DNA of 33,014 bases from an uncultured Clostridia bacterium (GCA_947631975.1 CANRNM010000008.1:1-33014), one strand, 5' to 3'. Counted from the first letter of the stretch, positions 7,653 through 16,013 are shown. Notes: generated by a model not told the origin, from the letters alone. Program-made: numbers and translations.

Positions 7653-8006
7653 TTATTCTCCCTTGTTTATATCTTTGAGAATTTTGTCTATCTTAAAGCT
7701 GTAGTCAAGGGAGTCGTCGAGAATAAAATTGAGCTCGGGAGTTATCCTGAGATTTATGCGCTTTGCTATAAGGGAACGCATAAAGCCCGCTGCGCCCTTT
7801 AAAACAGACATTACCTCCCGCTTTTTTTCGTCGTCTCCCAATATGCTCACATAGACCTTGCAGTATTTGAGGTCTGTAGTGGTTTCCGTTTTTATGACCG
7901 AGGTTATTACGCCCACTCTGGGGTCTTTAAGGTCGGCTCTTATTATTTCGGAAAGCTCTTTTTTTATCTCGTCGTTTATGCGTATCATTCTGTTGTTTGT
8001 TTTCAT
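7653..8006 (-). CDS. rbfA: Ribosome-binding factor A
   Basis: RbfA is a KH-fold factor for late 30S maturation, binding near helix 1 and the 3' end of 16S rRNA. The 117-aa product contains RINDEIKKELSEIIRADLKDPRV, YCKVYVSILGD and RINLRITPELNFILDDSLDY, all family hallmarks. Its ATG overlaps the infB stop (TAATG), so the two genes are translationally coupled. A GGAGG lies 13 nt upstream. M7 is an alternative start. Confidence 0.96.
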   Translation of the reverse strand: MKTNNRMIRINDEIKKELSEIIRADLKDPRVGVITSVIKTETTTDLKYCKVYVSILGDDEKKREVMSVLKGAAGFMRSLIAKRINLRITPELNFILDDSLDYSFKIDKILKDINKGE

Positions 8007-10819
8007 TAACGCTTAATTTCCTCCATTACAAAGGCTTCTACAATGTCGCCCTCCTTGATGTCGTTGAACTTATTGAACAGGAGACCGCACTCATAGCCCG
8101 CGTTTACTTCCTTTACATCGTCCTTGAATCTTCTTAAGGTAGCAAGCTCGCCGTCATATACTACTATGCCGTCTCTTACTATCCTTACCTTGGCATTTCT
8201 TACGAACTTGCCGTCGGTAACATAGGCTCCGCCTATAGTGCCCACGCCGCTTGCCTTAAAGAGCTGTCTTATCTCGGCATGACCCACTATCTTCTCCTCA
8301 TATACGGGGTCAAGCATACCCTTCATGGCTGCGGTTATATCCTCTATGGCGTTGTAAATAACTCTGTAGAGCCTTATATCCACCTTCTGATCCTCGGCAA
8401 CGTTCTTTGCGGAGGTCTCGGGTCTTACATTAAAGCCTATTATTATGGCGTTCGAAGCGCTGGCAAGCATAACGTCGGACTCTGTAACGGCGCCTACGCC
8501 TCCGTGTATCGTCCTTATCCTTACCTCGTCGTTTGAAAGCTTTTCAAGGCTCTGCTTTACAGCCTCTACCGAGCCCTGAACATCCGCCTTGATAACTATA
8601 TTGAGCTCCTTGACATTTCCGCTCTGTATCTGGTTGAAGAGGTCGTCAAGGCTGACCTTCTGAGGAGTATCCTTTATAAGCTCCTCCCTGCCCTTTGCAA
8701 TGACGGACTCTGCGACCTGCCTTGCCTTCTTTTCGTTTTCGGCAACATAGAACATATCGCCTGCCATAGGCACCTCGTTAAGACCAAGTATCTCAACGGG
8801 CATTGAGGGACCTGCCTTTTTGACCTTCTGTCCCTTGTCGTTCATCATAGCCCTTATTCTGCCGTAGGACGAGCCCGCTACAACGGGGTCGCCCACATTG
8901 AGAGTACCGCTCTGCACAAGAACCGTGGCAACTGCGCCCCTGCCCTTGTCGAGCTGAGCCTCTATGATGTTTCCTCTGGCTCTCTTGTCGGGATTGGCTC
9001 TAAGCTCCTTCATCTCGGCAACAAGAATTATCATTTCAAGAAGCGAGTCAATACCCTCCTTGCTCACTGCCGATACGGGTACGCATATGGTTTCTCCGCC
9101 CCAGTCCTCGGCAACAAGACCGTATTCCACAAGCTCCTGCTTTACTCTCTCGGGATTTGCGCCGGGCTTATCTATCTTGTTTATGGCAACTATGATCTCA
9201 ACGCCCGCAGCCTTGGCGTGGTTTATAGCCTCTATGGTCTGAGGCATAACGCCGTCGTCCGCAGCGACCACAAGTATGGCTATATCCGTAACCTGCGCGC
9301 CTCTCATTCTCATAGCTGTAAAGGCTTCATGACCCGGAGTGTCAAGGAAGGTTATGGGCTTACCGTTTACAGATACAGTATAGGCGCCTATGTGCTGTGT
9401 TATACCTCCCGCTTCCTTAGCGGTAACATGAGAATGTCTTATGGAGTCGAGAAGCGATGTTTTGCCGTGGTCTACATGACCCATAACGACTACTACGGGA
9501 GGTCTTTCCTTAAGGTCTTCCTCTGCGTCGACCTCTTCTCTGAAGGCTTCTTCAAAGAGGTCTATTTCCTCCGCCTTTTCAACTATGACATCGAAGTTTT
9601 CGCATACCTTTTCGGCTGTTTCAAAGTCGATATCCTGATTGGCAGTTGCCATAACGCCCATTTTCATAAGCTCCATTATTATAGCCGATGAAGGCTTCTT
9701 TATTTTTTCGGCAAGCTCCTTTACGGTTACGGTGTCGGAGATCTGTATTTCAAGGATTTCCTCCTCTGCCTTTGGCTCCTCTTTTACGGGAGCGGGCATG
9801 GGAGTATTCTTTGTCTTTGATTTCTTGGACTTGTTTTTCTTCTTGCCGGTTGGCATGGTATCCTCATCCGAATACCTGTCAAGCTCGTCTGAATTATTCT
9901 TATCGCGTCTTTTTTCAAGCTTCTGCTCGTATTTTTTGTTGTCGTGCTTGTTTTCTATTCTTTCACCCGAAGGACTGTCAGACCTCTTTTTCCTGCTTTC
10001 AAAGCGTCTCTCGCTTCTCTCGTCGTCGTCCTTGTCCATGCGGATGTCAAATTTTCTTTCGGGGCGTTCGCCTCTGTCGGGACGCTCGCGTCTTTCCCTA
10101 TCGGGTCTCTCGCCTCTTTCGGGGCGCTCGCGTCTTTCCCTATCGGGTCTCTCGCCTCTTTCGGGGCGTTCCCTTCTCTCTCTGTCGGGGCGCTCGCCTC
10201 TCTCGTGGCGTTCGCGTCTTTCCCTTTCGGGGCGTTCGCCTCTCTCGGGACGCTCCCTTCTCTCTCTGTCGGGGCGTTCGCGCCTTTCCCTATCGGGTCT
10301 TTCGCCTCTCTCGGGGCGTTCGCGTCTTTCCCTTTCGGGTCTTTCCCCTCTCTCGGGACGCTCCCTTCTCTCTCTGTCGGGTCTCTCGCCTCTCTCGGGG
10401 CGCTCGCGTCTTTCTCTTTCGGGGCGCTCGCCTCTCTCGGGATGCTCCCTTCTTTTTCTTTCCGCTCTTTCGGCTCTGTCGGGACGCTCCCGTCTTTCTC
10501 TTTCGGGGCGTTCGCCTCTGTCGGGACGCTCTCTCCTCTCTCTGTCGGGGCGTTCCCTTCTCTCCGCTCTTTCGGCTCTCTCGGCGCTGCGCTCGGGCGC
10601 GGCTTCCTCGCTTGGAGCGGCTGCTGCGCCTTCGTTATCCGCCGTGTTTTTAGCGCGCGTGCCTGCGGACAAAGCGGCAAGCACCTTATCCGCCACATCG
10701 TCCTCAACGCTGCTTGAATGGCTTTTAACGGAAAAGCCCATAGAATTGAGCATTTCTATTATCTCTTTATTTTCTTTTCCTGTCTGTCTGGCTATTTCGT
10801 AAACTCTCTTTTTTGGCAA
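8006..10819 (-). CDS. infB: Translation initiation factor IF-2 with large Arg/Glu/Pro repeat
   Basis: IF-2 is the GTPase that brings initiator tRNA to the 30S subunit and promotes 50S joining. I place the start at a TTG (10819) 6 nt after AGGAGGTG; a GTG at 10828 lies inside that Shine-Dalgarno sequence and is less likely. The product has 937 aa. It has an N-terminal IF2_N helical module ([20 protein letters not shown]), then a repeat of about 175 residues at 80-255 built from 14-residue [14 protein letters not shown] units, a Lys-rich linker, and a second IF2_N segment. The GTPase domain has [11 protein letters not shown] (447-457), [17 protein letters not shown] and NKID; domains II-IV complete the protein. 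The catalytic half is conventional; the repeat is unusually regular. Confidence 0.97.
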   Translation of the reverse strand: MPKKRVYEIARQTGKENKEIIEMLNSMGFSVKSHSSSVEDDVADKVLAALSAGTRAKNTADNEGAAAAPSEEAAPERSAERAERAERRERPDRERRERPDRGERPERERRERPDRAERAERKRREHPERGERPERERRERPERGERPDRERRERPERGERPERERRERPERGERPDRERRERPDRERRERPERGERPERERRERHERGERPDRERRERPERGERPDRERRERPERGERPDRERRERPDRGERPERKFDIRMDKDDDERSERRFESRKKRSDSPSGERIENKHDNKKYEQKLEKRRDKNNSDELDRYSDEDTMPTGKKKNKSKKSKTKNTPMPAPVKEEPKAEEEILEIQISDTVTVKELAEKIKKPSSAIIMELMKMGVMATANQDIDFETAEKVCENFDVIVEKAEEIDLFEEAFREEVDAEEDLKERPPVVVVMGHVDHGKTSLLDSIRHSHVTAKEAGGITQHIGAYTVSVNGKPITFLDTPGHEAFTAMRMRGAQVTDIAILVVAADDGVMPQTIEAINHAKAAGVEIIVAINKIDKPGANPERVKQELVEYGLVAEDWGGETICVPVSAVSKEGIDSLLEMIILVAEMKELRANPDKRARGNIIEAQLDKGRGAVATVLVQSGTLNVGDPVVAGSSYGRIRAMMNDKGQKVKKAGPSMPVEILGLNEVPMAGDMFYVAENEKKARQVAESVIAKGREELIKDTPQKVSLDDLFNQIQSGNVKELNIVIKADVQGSVEAVKQSLEKLSNDEVRIRTIHGGVGAVTESDVMLASASNAIIIGFNVRPETSAKNVAEDQKVDIRLYRVIYNAIEDITAAMKGMLDPVYEEKIVGHAEIRQLFKASGVGTIGGAYVTDGKFVRNAKVRIVRDGIVVYDGELATLRRFKDDVKEVNAGYECGLLFNKFNDIKEGDIVEAFVMEEIKR
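10055..10582 (-). repeat. Tandem 42-bp repeat inside infB
   Basis: About eleven to twelve copies of a 42-bp unit encode GER-P(D/E)-RERRERP(D/E)R. One copy carries an extra 8-codon duplication (RERRERPD). The units are near-identical at the DNA level with synonymous and Asp/Glu switches, as expected from repeated unequal exchange or slippage. The lack of stops in every frame creates long false ORFs on both strands. Confidence 0.95.
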
Positions 10820-10849
10820 AAGAAACACCTCCTGTAAAATATGGACAAA

Positions 10850-11167
10850 TTACATTTTCTCGCATTGGGCGCTTATAAGCTGTGAAAGGCGTGAAGCAAA
10901 ATTTTCATCTGTTATGCCGAATACCGTTCTGTTAAATTTGCCTATCATTCTGCTCAGCTCGTCCTTGCTTGAAAAAATATAATATGGAATATTGTAAAAT
11001 CTGCATTTGTTTATAAACCTTGCGCGGGTATTCTCCGATGCATCCGAAGCTATTATGACAATGCGGACGCTTCCGTTTTTTATACTTATCTCCACGCTGT
11101 CCTCGCCCGTGATAAGCATTCCCGCCCTTTGGCAAAGGGAAAGCATCGAGCCCGTCGCTCTATCCAT
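10850..11167 (-). CDS. ylxQ: L7Ae/L30e-family RNA-binding protein YlxQ
   Basis: A 105-aa member of the ribosomal L7Ae/L30e/Gadd45 family, small proteins that bind kink-turn-like RNA. Visible features are LCQRAGMLITGEDSV near the N-terminus, the VRIVIIASDASENTRARF strand-turn, CRFYNIPYYIFSSKDELSRMIG and FAVFG-like TVFGITDENFA. The role in this operon is unresolved in the family. Its ATG overlaps the end of rnpM by 8 nt (ATGGATAG) and has GGAGG 6 nt upstream inside rnpM, so expression is coupled. Confidence 0.92.
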   Translation of the reverse strand: MDRATGSMLSLCQRAGMLITGEDSVEISIKNGSVRIVIIASDASENTRARFINKCRFYNIPYYIFSSKDELSRMIGKFNRTVFGITDENFASRLSQLISAQCEKM

Positions 11168-11432
11168 TGTTTTCCTCCAGCTGTTTTTTCAATTCGTCGT
11201 ATACTTCCTTGGGCACAGCCGTTTTAAAAGACCTTTCAAGCCCTTTATTTTTGCATGCCTTTTCAAAACATTCCATACTTCTGCATATATATGCACCTCT
11301 GCCCGATTTTTTGCCTGTGAAATCAAGTGAAAATTCGCCCGCATCGCTTTTTACGACCCTTATAAGCTCCTTTTTGTTCTTCATTTCCTGGCAGCCCGTG
11401 CATTTTCTCATCGGGACCTTCTTTTTTATCAT
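11160..11432 (-). CDS. rnpM: YlxR / RnpM, DUF448 nucleic-acid-binding protein
   Basis: A 90-aa DUF448 protein with the family signatures MRKCTGCQEMKNKKELIRVV (residues 8-27) and GRGAYICRSMECFEKACK. The Bacillus homologue has been described as an RNase P modulator, hence RnpM; the older name is YlxR. Its position between nusA and ylxQ is the standard one. The ATG at 11432 follows GGGAGG by 8 nt. Assignment to the family is secure; function is taken from homologues. Confidence 0.94.
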   Translation of the reverse strand: MIKKKVPMRKCTGCQEMKNKKELIRVVKSDAGEFSLDFTGKKSGRGAYICRSMECFEKACKNKGLERSFKTAVPKEVYDELKKQLEENNG

Positions 11433-11450
11433 AGAATACCCTCCCGCAGA

Positions 11451-12839
11451 CTATTTTTCATCTCCGCCGTCCTCGTCGTAATCGTCGTCATAGTCGTCAT
11501 CGTCATAATCATCGTCGTAATCATCATCATAATCGTCATCGTAGTCGTCGTCATAGTCATCATCATAATCGTCGTCATAGTCGTCGTCATAATCATCATC
11601 ATAATCGTCGTCATAATCATCGTCATAGTCATCATCATAATCGTCGTCATAGTCGTCATAATCGTCGTCATAGTCGTCATAATCGTCGTCGTAGTCGTCG
11701 TCATAATCATCATCATAATCGTCGTAATCATCATAATCATCGTCGTAATTATCCTCGGGCTTTTCATCCTCGTCAAAGTTTATGAAGTCGGTAGCCCTTG
11801 CCTGCGTTTCGCTCTTTATGTCTATCTTCCAGCCCGTGAGCTTGGCGGCAAGTCTTACGTTCTGTCCCTCCTTGCCTATGGCAAGCGAAAGCTGATTATC
11901 GGGAACCACAACTCTTGCGCTCTTTTCATCGGTGTCCACATCTATTCTGACGGCTATGACCTTGGCGGGTCTTAAGGCGGCGTTTATAAATTCCGCAGGG
12001 TCTTCATCCCACGGTATTACGTCTATTTTTTCACCGCAAAGTTCATTTACAATGGCATCTACTCTTGTGCCGTTCTGACCCACACAGGCGCCCACGGCGT
12101 CAACGCCCTCAACCGTTGAATGAACTGCCATCTTTGTTCTGGAGCCCGCTTCTCTGGCTATGCCCTTTATTTCTACGCTGCCGTCAAATACCTCGGGCGA
12201 TTCCAGCTCGAAAAGCCTCTTTATAAGCTCGTAATGCGTTCTTGAAACCTTTATCTGCGGGTCCTTGTTTGTCTTTACGACCTTGAGTATATATACCTTT
12301 ATTCTTTTGCCCGTTTTGTATGTTTCTCCCGGTATCTGCTCCGAGACCTGGAGGAAGGCGTCCATCTTTCCGAGCTTTACTATAACATTCCCTCTGGAGT
12401 CCGTTCTTTCAACTATAGCCGTGTCGCACTCCCTCTCCTTTGCCACAAACTCGTTATATATCTTTTCTCTTTCAGCCTCTCTGAGCTTCTGCACAACTAT
12501 CTGCTTTGCGCTCTGCGCCGCGCTCCTGCCGAAGTCCTTGGGAGTTATGTCGTTGTCTATGAGGTCGCCGAGCTCATATGTCGGATTGAGCTTCCTGGCT
12601 TCCTCGAGGGAGATATCGGTAAATTCGTCTACTACCTCTTCAACAACCTCTCTCTGGGCGTAAGCCTTCATTTCGCCCGTCTGTCTGTCGATCTCCACCC
12701 GCATATTGGCATAGTTGCCGTAAATTTTTTTGCAGGCTGTAACAAGCGAGTTTTCTATAGCTTCAAATATTATCTCCTTGTCAATTCCTTTTTCCTTGCC
12801 TACAAGGTCCAAAGCTAAAATCAATTCTTTGCTGTCCAT
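11451..12839 (-). CDS. nusA: Transcription termination/antitermination factor NusA with Asp/Tyr-repeat tail
   Basis: NusA binds RNA polymerase and nascent RNA and controls pausing, termination and antitermination. The 462-aa product has the polymerase-binding N-terminal domain (1-130), S1 domain (about 135-200, GNVIVKLGKMDAFL), KH1 with GQNG (254-257), and KH2 with LAIGKEGQNVRLAAKLTGW (319-337). The conserved part ends near residue 355. The remaining 99 residues (about 364-462) are almost only Asp and Tyr in YDDD/YDD units, ending DEDGGDEK. The ATG at 12839 has AGGAGG 11 nt upstream. It follows rimP by 20 nt. The leader hairpin at 13351-13373 may be the site of NusA autoregulation, as known for the Bacillus subtilis operon. 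Confidence 0.97.
   Translation of the reverse strand: MDSKELILALDLVGKEKGIDKEIIFEAIENSLVTACKKIYGNYANMRVEIDRQTGEMKAYAQREVVEEVVDEFTDISLEEARKLNPTYELGDLIDNDITPKDFGRSAAQSAKQIVVQKLREAEREKIYNEFVAKERECDTAIVERTDSRGNVIVKLGKMDAFLQVSEQIPGETYKTGKRIKVYILKVVKTNKDPQIKVSRTHYELIKRLFELESPEVFDGSVEIKGIAREAGSRTKMAVHSTVEGVDAVGACVGQNGTRVDAIVNELCGEKIDVIPWDEDPAEFINAALRPAKVIAVRIDVDTDEKSARVVVPDNQLSLAIGKEGQNVRLAAKLTGWKIDIKSETQARATDFINFDEDEKPEDNYDDDYDDYDDYDDDYDDDYDDDYDDYDDDYDDYDDDYDDDYDDDYDDDYDDDYDDDYDDDYDDDYDDDYDDDYDDDYDDDYDDDDYDDDYDEDGGDEK
11460..11750 (-). repeat. Short tandem repeat encoding the NusA Asp/Tyr tail
   Basis: About 290 bp of 9- and 12-bp units (GAT/GAC and TAT/TAC codons) with frequent synonymous changes. 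The array is prone to slippage; an insertion or deletion not divisible by three would replace the acidic tail with a Met/Thr/Ile-rich frame. Confidence 0.95.
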
Positions 12840-12859
12840 TTTGAATATATCCTCCTATG

Positions 12860-13321
12860 TTAAATAATAACGGTCAGTCTGACCGATGCAATATTTTTTC
12901 TTTCAAACTCCAGCTTTTCGCCCGCTTCGTTCTCTATGGCAACATTATCGCCTTCAAGTCCTATGAGGCTGCCGCTGTATTCCTTTATGCCGTCAAGGGC
13001 TTTAAAAAGCTTTACATCCACAAGCCTGCCCTTGTACTTTGTGTATTCCGCATCTCTTTTGAGCACTCTGTCAAGCCCCGGAGAGCTGACCTCCATTATA
13101 TAGGGCTGTTCCGTGAGGTCATCGCCCAGCTTGGCGTCGAGCGCCCTGCTCACAAGCTCGCAGTCGTCTATGCCGACTCCGCCCTCCTTGTCGATATAAA
13201 CTCTCAGATACCACTGAGGGCCTTCCTTTACAAACTCACAGTCCACAAACTCCAGACCGTTTTCATCAAGTATTGGCATCACATTCTGCTCCGTAAGCTT
13301 AACTATTTCCTTAGCCTGCAA
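12860..13321 (-). CDS. rimP: Ribosome maturation factor RimP
   Basis: RimP assists early 30S assembly. The 153-aa product has EIVKLTEQNVMPILDENGLEFVD, YLRVYIDKEGGVGIDDCELVSRALD and PYIMEVSSPGLDRVL, then a C-terminal SH3-like domain ending with KNIASVRLTVII. I choose the TTG at 13321: GGAGGAG (13327-13333) lies 5 nt upstream. The longer ATG at 13369 sits in the loop of a leader hairpin and has no ribosome binding site. It is the first gene of the nusA-infB operon, with a promoter at 13402-13430. Confidence 0.95.
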   Translation of the reverse strand: MQAKEIVKLTEQNVMPILDENGLEFVDCEFVKEGPQWYLRVYIDKEGGVGIDDCELVSRALDAKLGDDLTEQPYIMEVSSPGLDRVLKRDAEYTKYKGRLVDVKLFKALDGIKEYSGSLIGLEGDNVAIENEAGEKLEFERKNIASVRLTVII

Positions 13322-13340
13322 ATTATCTCCTCCGATTTCG

Positions 13341-13373
13341 AATATAAAACGAGAGTGGGCATGACCCACTCTC
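13341..13373 (-). promoter_or_regulatory. Terminator-like hairpin in the rimP-nusA leader
   Basis: GAGAGTGGG (13373-13365 on the minus strand) pairs perfectly with CCCACTCTC (13359-13351) around TCATG, followed by GTTTTATATT. It lies between promoter and Shine-Dalgarno sequence. In Bacillus subtilis the same operon leader holds a NusA-dependent terminator through which NusA limits its own synthesis; this hairpin is well placed for that role. Confidence 0.75.
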
Positions 13374-13401
13374 TGATACTAACCATCATTTAACAGTGAA
13401 A

Positions 13402-13430
13402 ATTATAACATCAAATACAATAAAATGCAA
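13402..13430 (-). promoter_or_regulatory. Promoter of the rimP-nusA-infB operon
   Basis: TTGCAT (13430-13425), 17-bp spacer, perfect TATAAT (13407-13402) on the minus strand. Predicted start near 13395, about 20 nt before the leader hairpin. Confidence 0.85.
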
Positions 13431-13512
13431 GTGTTTTTTTAATAAAACAGAATATTTTTTTATTTTTTTATTAAAATATGTATTATCAAGATATATAAGG
13501 GGAGTAAAGCCT

Positions 13513-13677
13513 ATGTATTTATACAAGAAAAAAGCCTGCTCAAACTTTAAGCCCATGAGCGATATGCCTCACACATTTTCAAGCGAACCCAAATGCAGCC
13601 ATTGCGCCTATTTCTCCACAAAGGACTGCTGCAAAAACTATCTTGACGCCCTTGAATATCCCGACGAGGACTGCTGA
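13513..13677 (+). CDS. Small Cys-rich protein of unknown function (54 aa)
   Basis: I do not recognise this family. The ATG at 13513 follows AAGGGGAG by 8 nt. The product has six Cys: C9, then C28-SH-C31, C38-C39 and the C-terminal C54. It also has His20 and His30, and ends with the acidic segment LEYPDEDC. A CxxC plus CC pattern suggests a small metal-binding or redox protein, but this is inference. It is the only plus-strand gene between two leftward operons, is followed directly by an intrinsic terminator, and has only a weak promoter-like TATTAT near 13480. Codon use resembles its neighbours, which supports a real gene. Confidence 0.65.
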   Translation: MYLYKKKACSNFKPMSDMPHTFSSEPKCSHCAYFSTKDCCKNYLDALEYPDEDC

Positions 13678-13682
13678 AATAC

Positions 13683-13720
13683 AAAAGCCGTACTGCCAAA
13701 GAGCAATACGGCTTTTTATT
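13683..13720. terminator. Bidirectional intrinsic terminator
   Basis: AAAAGCCGTA (13683-13692) pairs with TACGGCTTTT (13707-13716); the inner TGC/GCA extends the stem. T-runs exist on both strands, so it ends both the small Cys-rich gene (plus) and the MATE gene (minus). Confidence 0.9.
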
Positions 13721-15075
13721 TACACGACCTGTCTGTTCTGCCATTTTCCGCTTCTGTAGTGATATATGAAGAAAATCATCCTCACAAACCAGTCTATTAT
13801 CATAGCCACCCATACGCCGAAAACGCCGAGACCCATATATTGACCTATTACATAGCTTAATATGACCCTGCATATCCACATTGAGATTATGGAAACTATC
13901 ATGCTGTACTTCACATCGCCCGCAGCCCTGAACACATTGGGGAGCACGAATGAAAGAGGCCATATGAGCATGGAGCAGGTGCCGTGGAGCATGAGTATAT
14001 GCGTTGCGGAGCTTGCAGCCATATCCGAAAGATTGTAGACCCTCATTATGAAAGGAAGCACTGCAAATGTAAAGCCTACGGAGACAATTATGCCGAGATA
14101 GGCGAATATATGCAGCTTTTTGGTATAATACCTCGCCTGTTCAAAATCTCCCGCGCCTACGCATCTGGCTATGACGGTTACTACCGCAAGACCCGCAGCC
14201 GTTCCCGCTATATTCTGGAAGCTCGCTATGATGTTGCTCACGGCGTTAGCCGCTATGGCGTAAGTGCCGAAGGTTGAAACAAGGCTGAGAACAAGTATCT
14301 TTCCAAGCTGGAACATACTGTTTTCCATGCCGTTGGGAATACCTATGTAGAGTATGCGCTTTACCATATCCCACCTGACCCTGTATTTAAGGCTCTTTTT
14401 GATATGGAGAGTGTTATTTTGGTTTGCTGCAAGGCATATTATGACTATGGCTGCCACAGCTCTTGACACAAGAGTGGGTATGGCAACGCCCTCCGCGCCC
14501 CTGTGAAAGCCGTAAATAAGTATTGCATTCCCTATAACGTTTATGCCGTTCATGAGTATGGACACCTTCATTGATACCTTTGAATTGCCCATGGAACGGA
14601 ATATCGCCGCTCCGCAGTTATAAAGCGCAATAAAGGGTATGGACGCGGAAACTATGAGGAGATATACATTCGCATAGCCCTCCACATCGGCATCTATATG
14701 TCCGAACACTCCGTGAAGTATGAAGTTCTTGAAAATATACACAAGTATCATTATAACGACAGCTATGCCCGTAACAAACCATACCAGCTGATTTGAGGCT
14801 TCGCAGGCGTCGTCCTTATCCTTCAGTCCCAGATATTGACCCGCTACAACGGCGCCGCCCGTAGCAAGAGCCGCAAAAACATTTATGAGCAGTACAAAGC
14901 AACTGTCCACGAGCGAAACGCCCGAAACGGCAGCCTCGCCCACCGACGCTATCATTATGGAGTCCGCAAGACCCACGAGTATGGCGAGCATCTGCTCTAT
15001 TATAAGCGGAATTATGAGGGACACAAGGTCTTTGTTTGTAAACAGCAGTTTGCTTTTGTCTATTTTTGCCGTCAT
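13720..15075 (-). CDS. MATE-family multidrug/cation antiporter (first copy)
   Basis: A 451-aa integral membrane protein with twelve predicted hydrophobic helices in two homologous halves, as in MatE (PF01554) transporters that expel drugs or metabolites using Na+ or H+ gradients. Helix 1 reads SLIIPLIIEQMLAILVGLAD and is followed by ASVGEAAVSGVSLVDS; the second half has the matching RILYIGIPNGMENSMFQLGK. The substrate cannot be told. GGGAG precedes the ATG at 15075. It has its own promoter (15098-15126) and terminator, so it is a single-gene unit. Confidence 0.93.
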   Translation of the reverse strand: MTAKIDKSKLLFTNKDLVSLIIPLIIEQMLAILVGLADSIMIASVGEAAVSGVSLVDSCFVLLINVFAALATGGAVVAGQYLGLKDKDDACEASNQLVWFVTGIAVVIMILVYIFKNFILHGVFGHIDADVEGYANVYLLIVSASIPFIALYNCGAAIFRSMGNSKVSMKVSILMNGINVIGNAILIYGFHRGAEGVAIPTLVSRAVAAIVIICLAANQNNTLHIKKSLKYRVRWDMVKRILYIGIPNGMENSMFQLGKILVLSLVSTFGTYAIAANAVSNIIASFQNIAGTAAGLAVVTVIARCVGAGDFEQARYYTKKLHIFAYLGIIVSVGFTFAVLPFIMRVYNLSDMAASSATHILMLHGTCSMLIWPLSFVLPNVFRAAGDVKYSMIVSIISMWICRVILSYVIGQYMGLGVFGVWVAMIIDWFVRMIFFIYHYRSGKWQNRQVV

Positions 15076-15097
15076 TCATATCAACTCCCAAATGAGT

Positions 15098-15126
15098 ATT
15101 ATACACCCATAAACGGCTCCATACAA
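15098..15126 (-). promoter_or_regulatory. Promoter of the first MATE gene
   Basis: TTGTAT (15126-15121), 17-bp spacer, TATAAT (15103-15098) on the minus strand; predicted start about 15091, just before GGGAG and the ATG at 15075. Confidence 0.75.
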
Positions 15127-15135
15127 GTTAATTTT

Positions 15136-15951
15136 TTATAAAGTCTTTACAAGCTCTCTTACAAGGCGCTTGAATATGGGCGCAGTCCTGTCGGCGCACT
15201 CCTGGACCTCCTCATGGCTTAGGGGTATTTTGGTTATATCGCATGCCATATTGGATATGCATGAAATACCGCACACCTCAAAGCCGCAGTGCTTTGCCGT
15301 AACAGCCTCGCAAGCCGTACTCATGCCCACAGCGTCTACGCCTGCCGTTCTTAACATTCTTATCTCCGCGGGACATTCGTAGCTCGGACCCGAAAACTGC
15401 GCGTAAACTCCCTCTTTAAGCTCAATGTTGTTTTTTTCTGCCGTCTGCTTTGCCTTTATTCTCATTCTTTCGCTGTAAATATCGGACATATCGGGAAATC
15501 TCACGCCGAATTCCTCTATATTCGCGCCTATAAGAGGATTGGGAACGAAGGAGGATATATGGTCCGATATGAGCATTAGATCTCCCGCGTTGAAGTCCTT
15601 GTTTATACCGCCCGAAGCATTTGTGAGTATAAGCTTTTCGGCGCCCATAAGCCTCATGAGCCTTATGGGGAGCACAACGCTCTCCATGGGATAGCCCTCG
15701 TAATAGTGCACCCTGCCCTGCATTATGACAACGGGCTTATCCTCAATATTGCCGAAGACAAACCTGCCCTTGTGTCCCTCCACTGTGGAAACGGGAAAAT
15801 CGGGTATTTCCTTATAGTCCACAACGGAATGGACATCTATCTCATCCGCAAGAGCTCCGAGCCCCGAACCGAGCACTATAGCCGTTTCGGGCACAAAGTC
15901 CGTTTTGCTCCTCACTATGTCCAGCATTTTTAAATAATCCTTGTATTGCAT
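15136..15951 (-). CDS. punA: Purine-nucleoside phosphorylase (trimeric, inosine/guanosine type)
   Basis: Cleaves purine (deoxy)nucleosides with phosphate to base and (deoxy)ribose-1-phosphate in purine salvage. The 271-aa protein shows VLGSGLGAL with phosphate-binding Ser29, His60 in EGHKGRFVFG, GRVHYYEGY (80-87), NASGGIN (111-117), GPSYECPAEIRM with the purine-contact Glu192, and MSTACEAV at 210-217; Asn234 completes the base pocket. Length and motifs fit the low-molecular-mass trimeric class. GGGAGG precedes the ATG at 15951. It has its own promoter, back to back with that of the C26 hydrolase. Confidence 0.95.
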   Translation of the reverse strand: MQYKDYLKMLDIVRSKTDFVPETAIVLGSGLGALADEIDVHSVVDYKEIPDFPVSTVEGHKGRFVFGNIEDKPVVIMQGRVHYYEGYPMESVVLPIRLMRLMGAEKLILTNASGGINKDFNAGDLMLISDHISSFVPNPLIGANIEEFGVRFPDMSDIYSERMRIKAKQTAEKNNIELKEGVYAQFSGPSYECPAEIRMLRTAGVDAVGMSTACEAVTAKHCGFEVCGISCISNMACDITKIPLSHEEVQECADRTAPIFKRLVRELVKTL

Positions 15952-15984
15952 GATATACCTCCCTTTTAAAATATTCTTGATTTA

Positions 15985-16013
15985 AGTATAAACCTTAAAG
16001 ACTTTAAATGCAA
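15985..16013 (-). promoter_or_regulatory. Promoter of the purine-nucleoside phosphorylase gene
   Basis: TTGCAT (16013-16008), 17-bp spacer, TATACT (15990-15985) on the minus strand. It lies 7 bp from the plus-strand promoter at 16021, forming a compact divergent control region. Confidence 0.75.

Noticed and set aside
10055-10582. Regular repeats that could suggest a CRISPR array
   Set aside because: The repeats are contiguous 42-bp coding units without unique spacers, in frame with infB.
9639-10802. Long plus-strand ORFs (up to 387 aa, Ser/Leu/Arg-rich) opposite infB
   Set aside because: They are the reverse reading of the infB tandem repeat, which lacks stops in all frames; composition is low-complexity and no ribosome binding site or domain is visible.
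11429-11776. Minus-strand ORF of Met/Thr/Ile repeats
   Set aside because: It is another frame of the Asp/Tyr repeat at the end of nusA, not an independent gene.
13322-13369. ATG start for rimP at 13369
   Set aside because: The codon sits in the loop of the leader hairpin and has no ribosome binding site; the TTG at 13321 has GGAGGAG 5 nt upstream.
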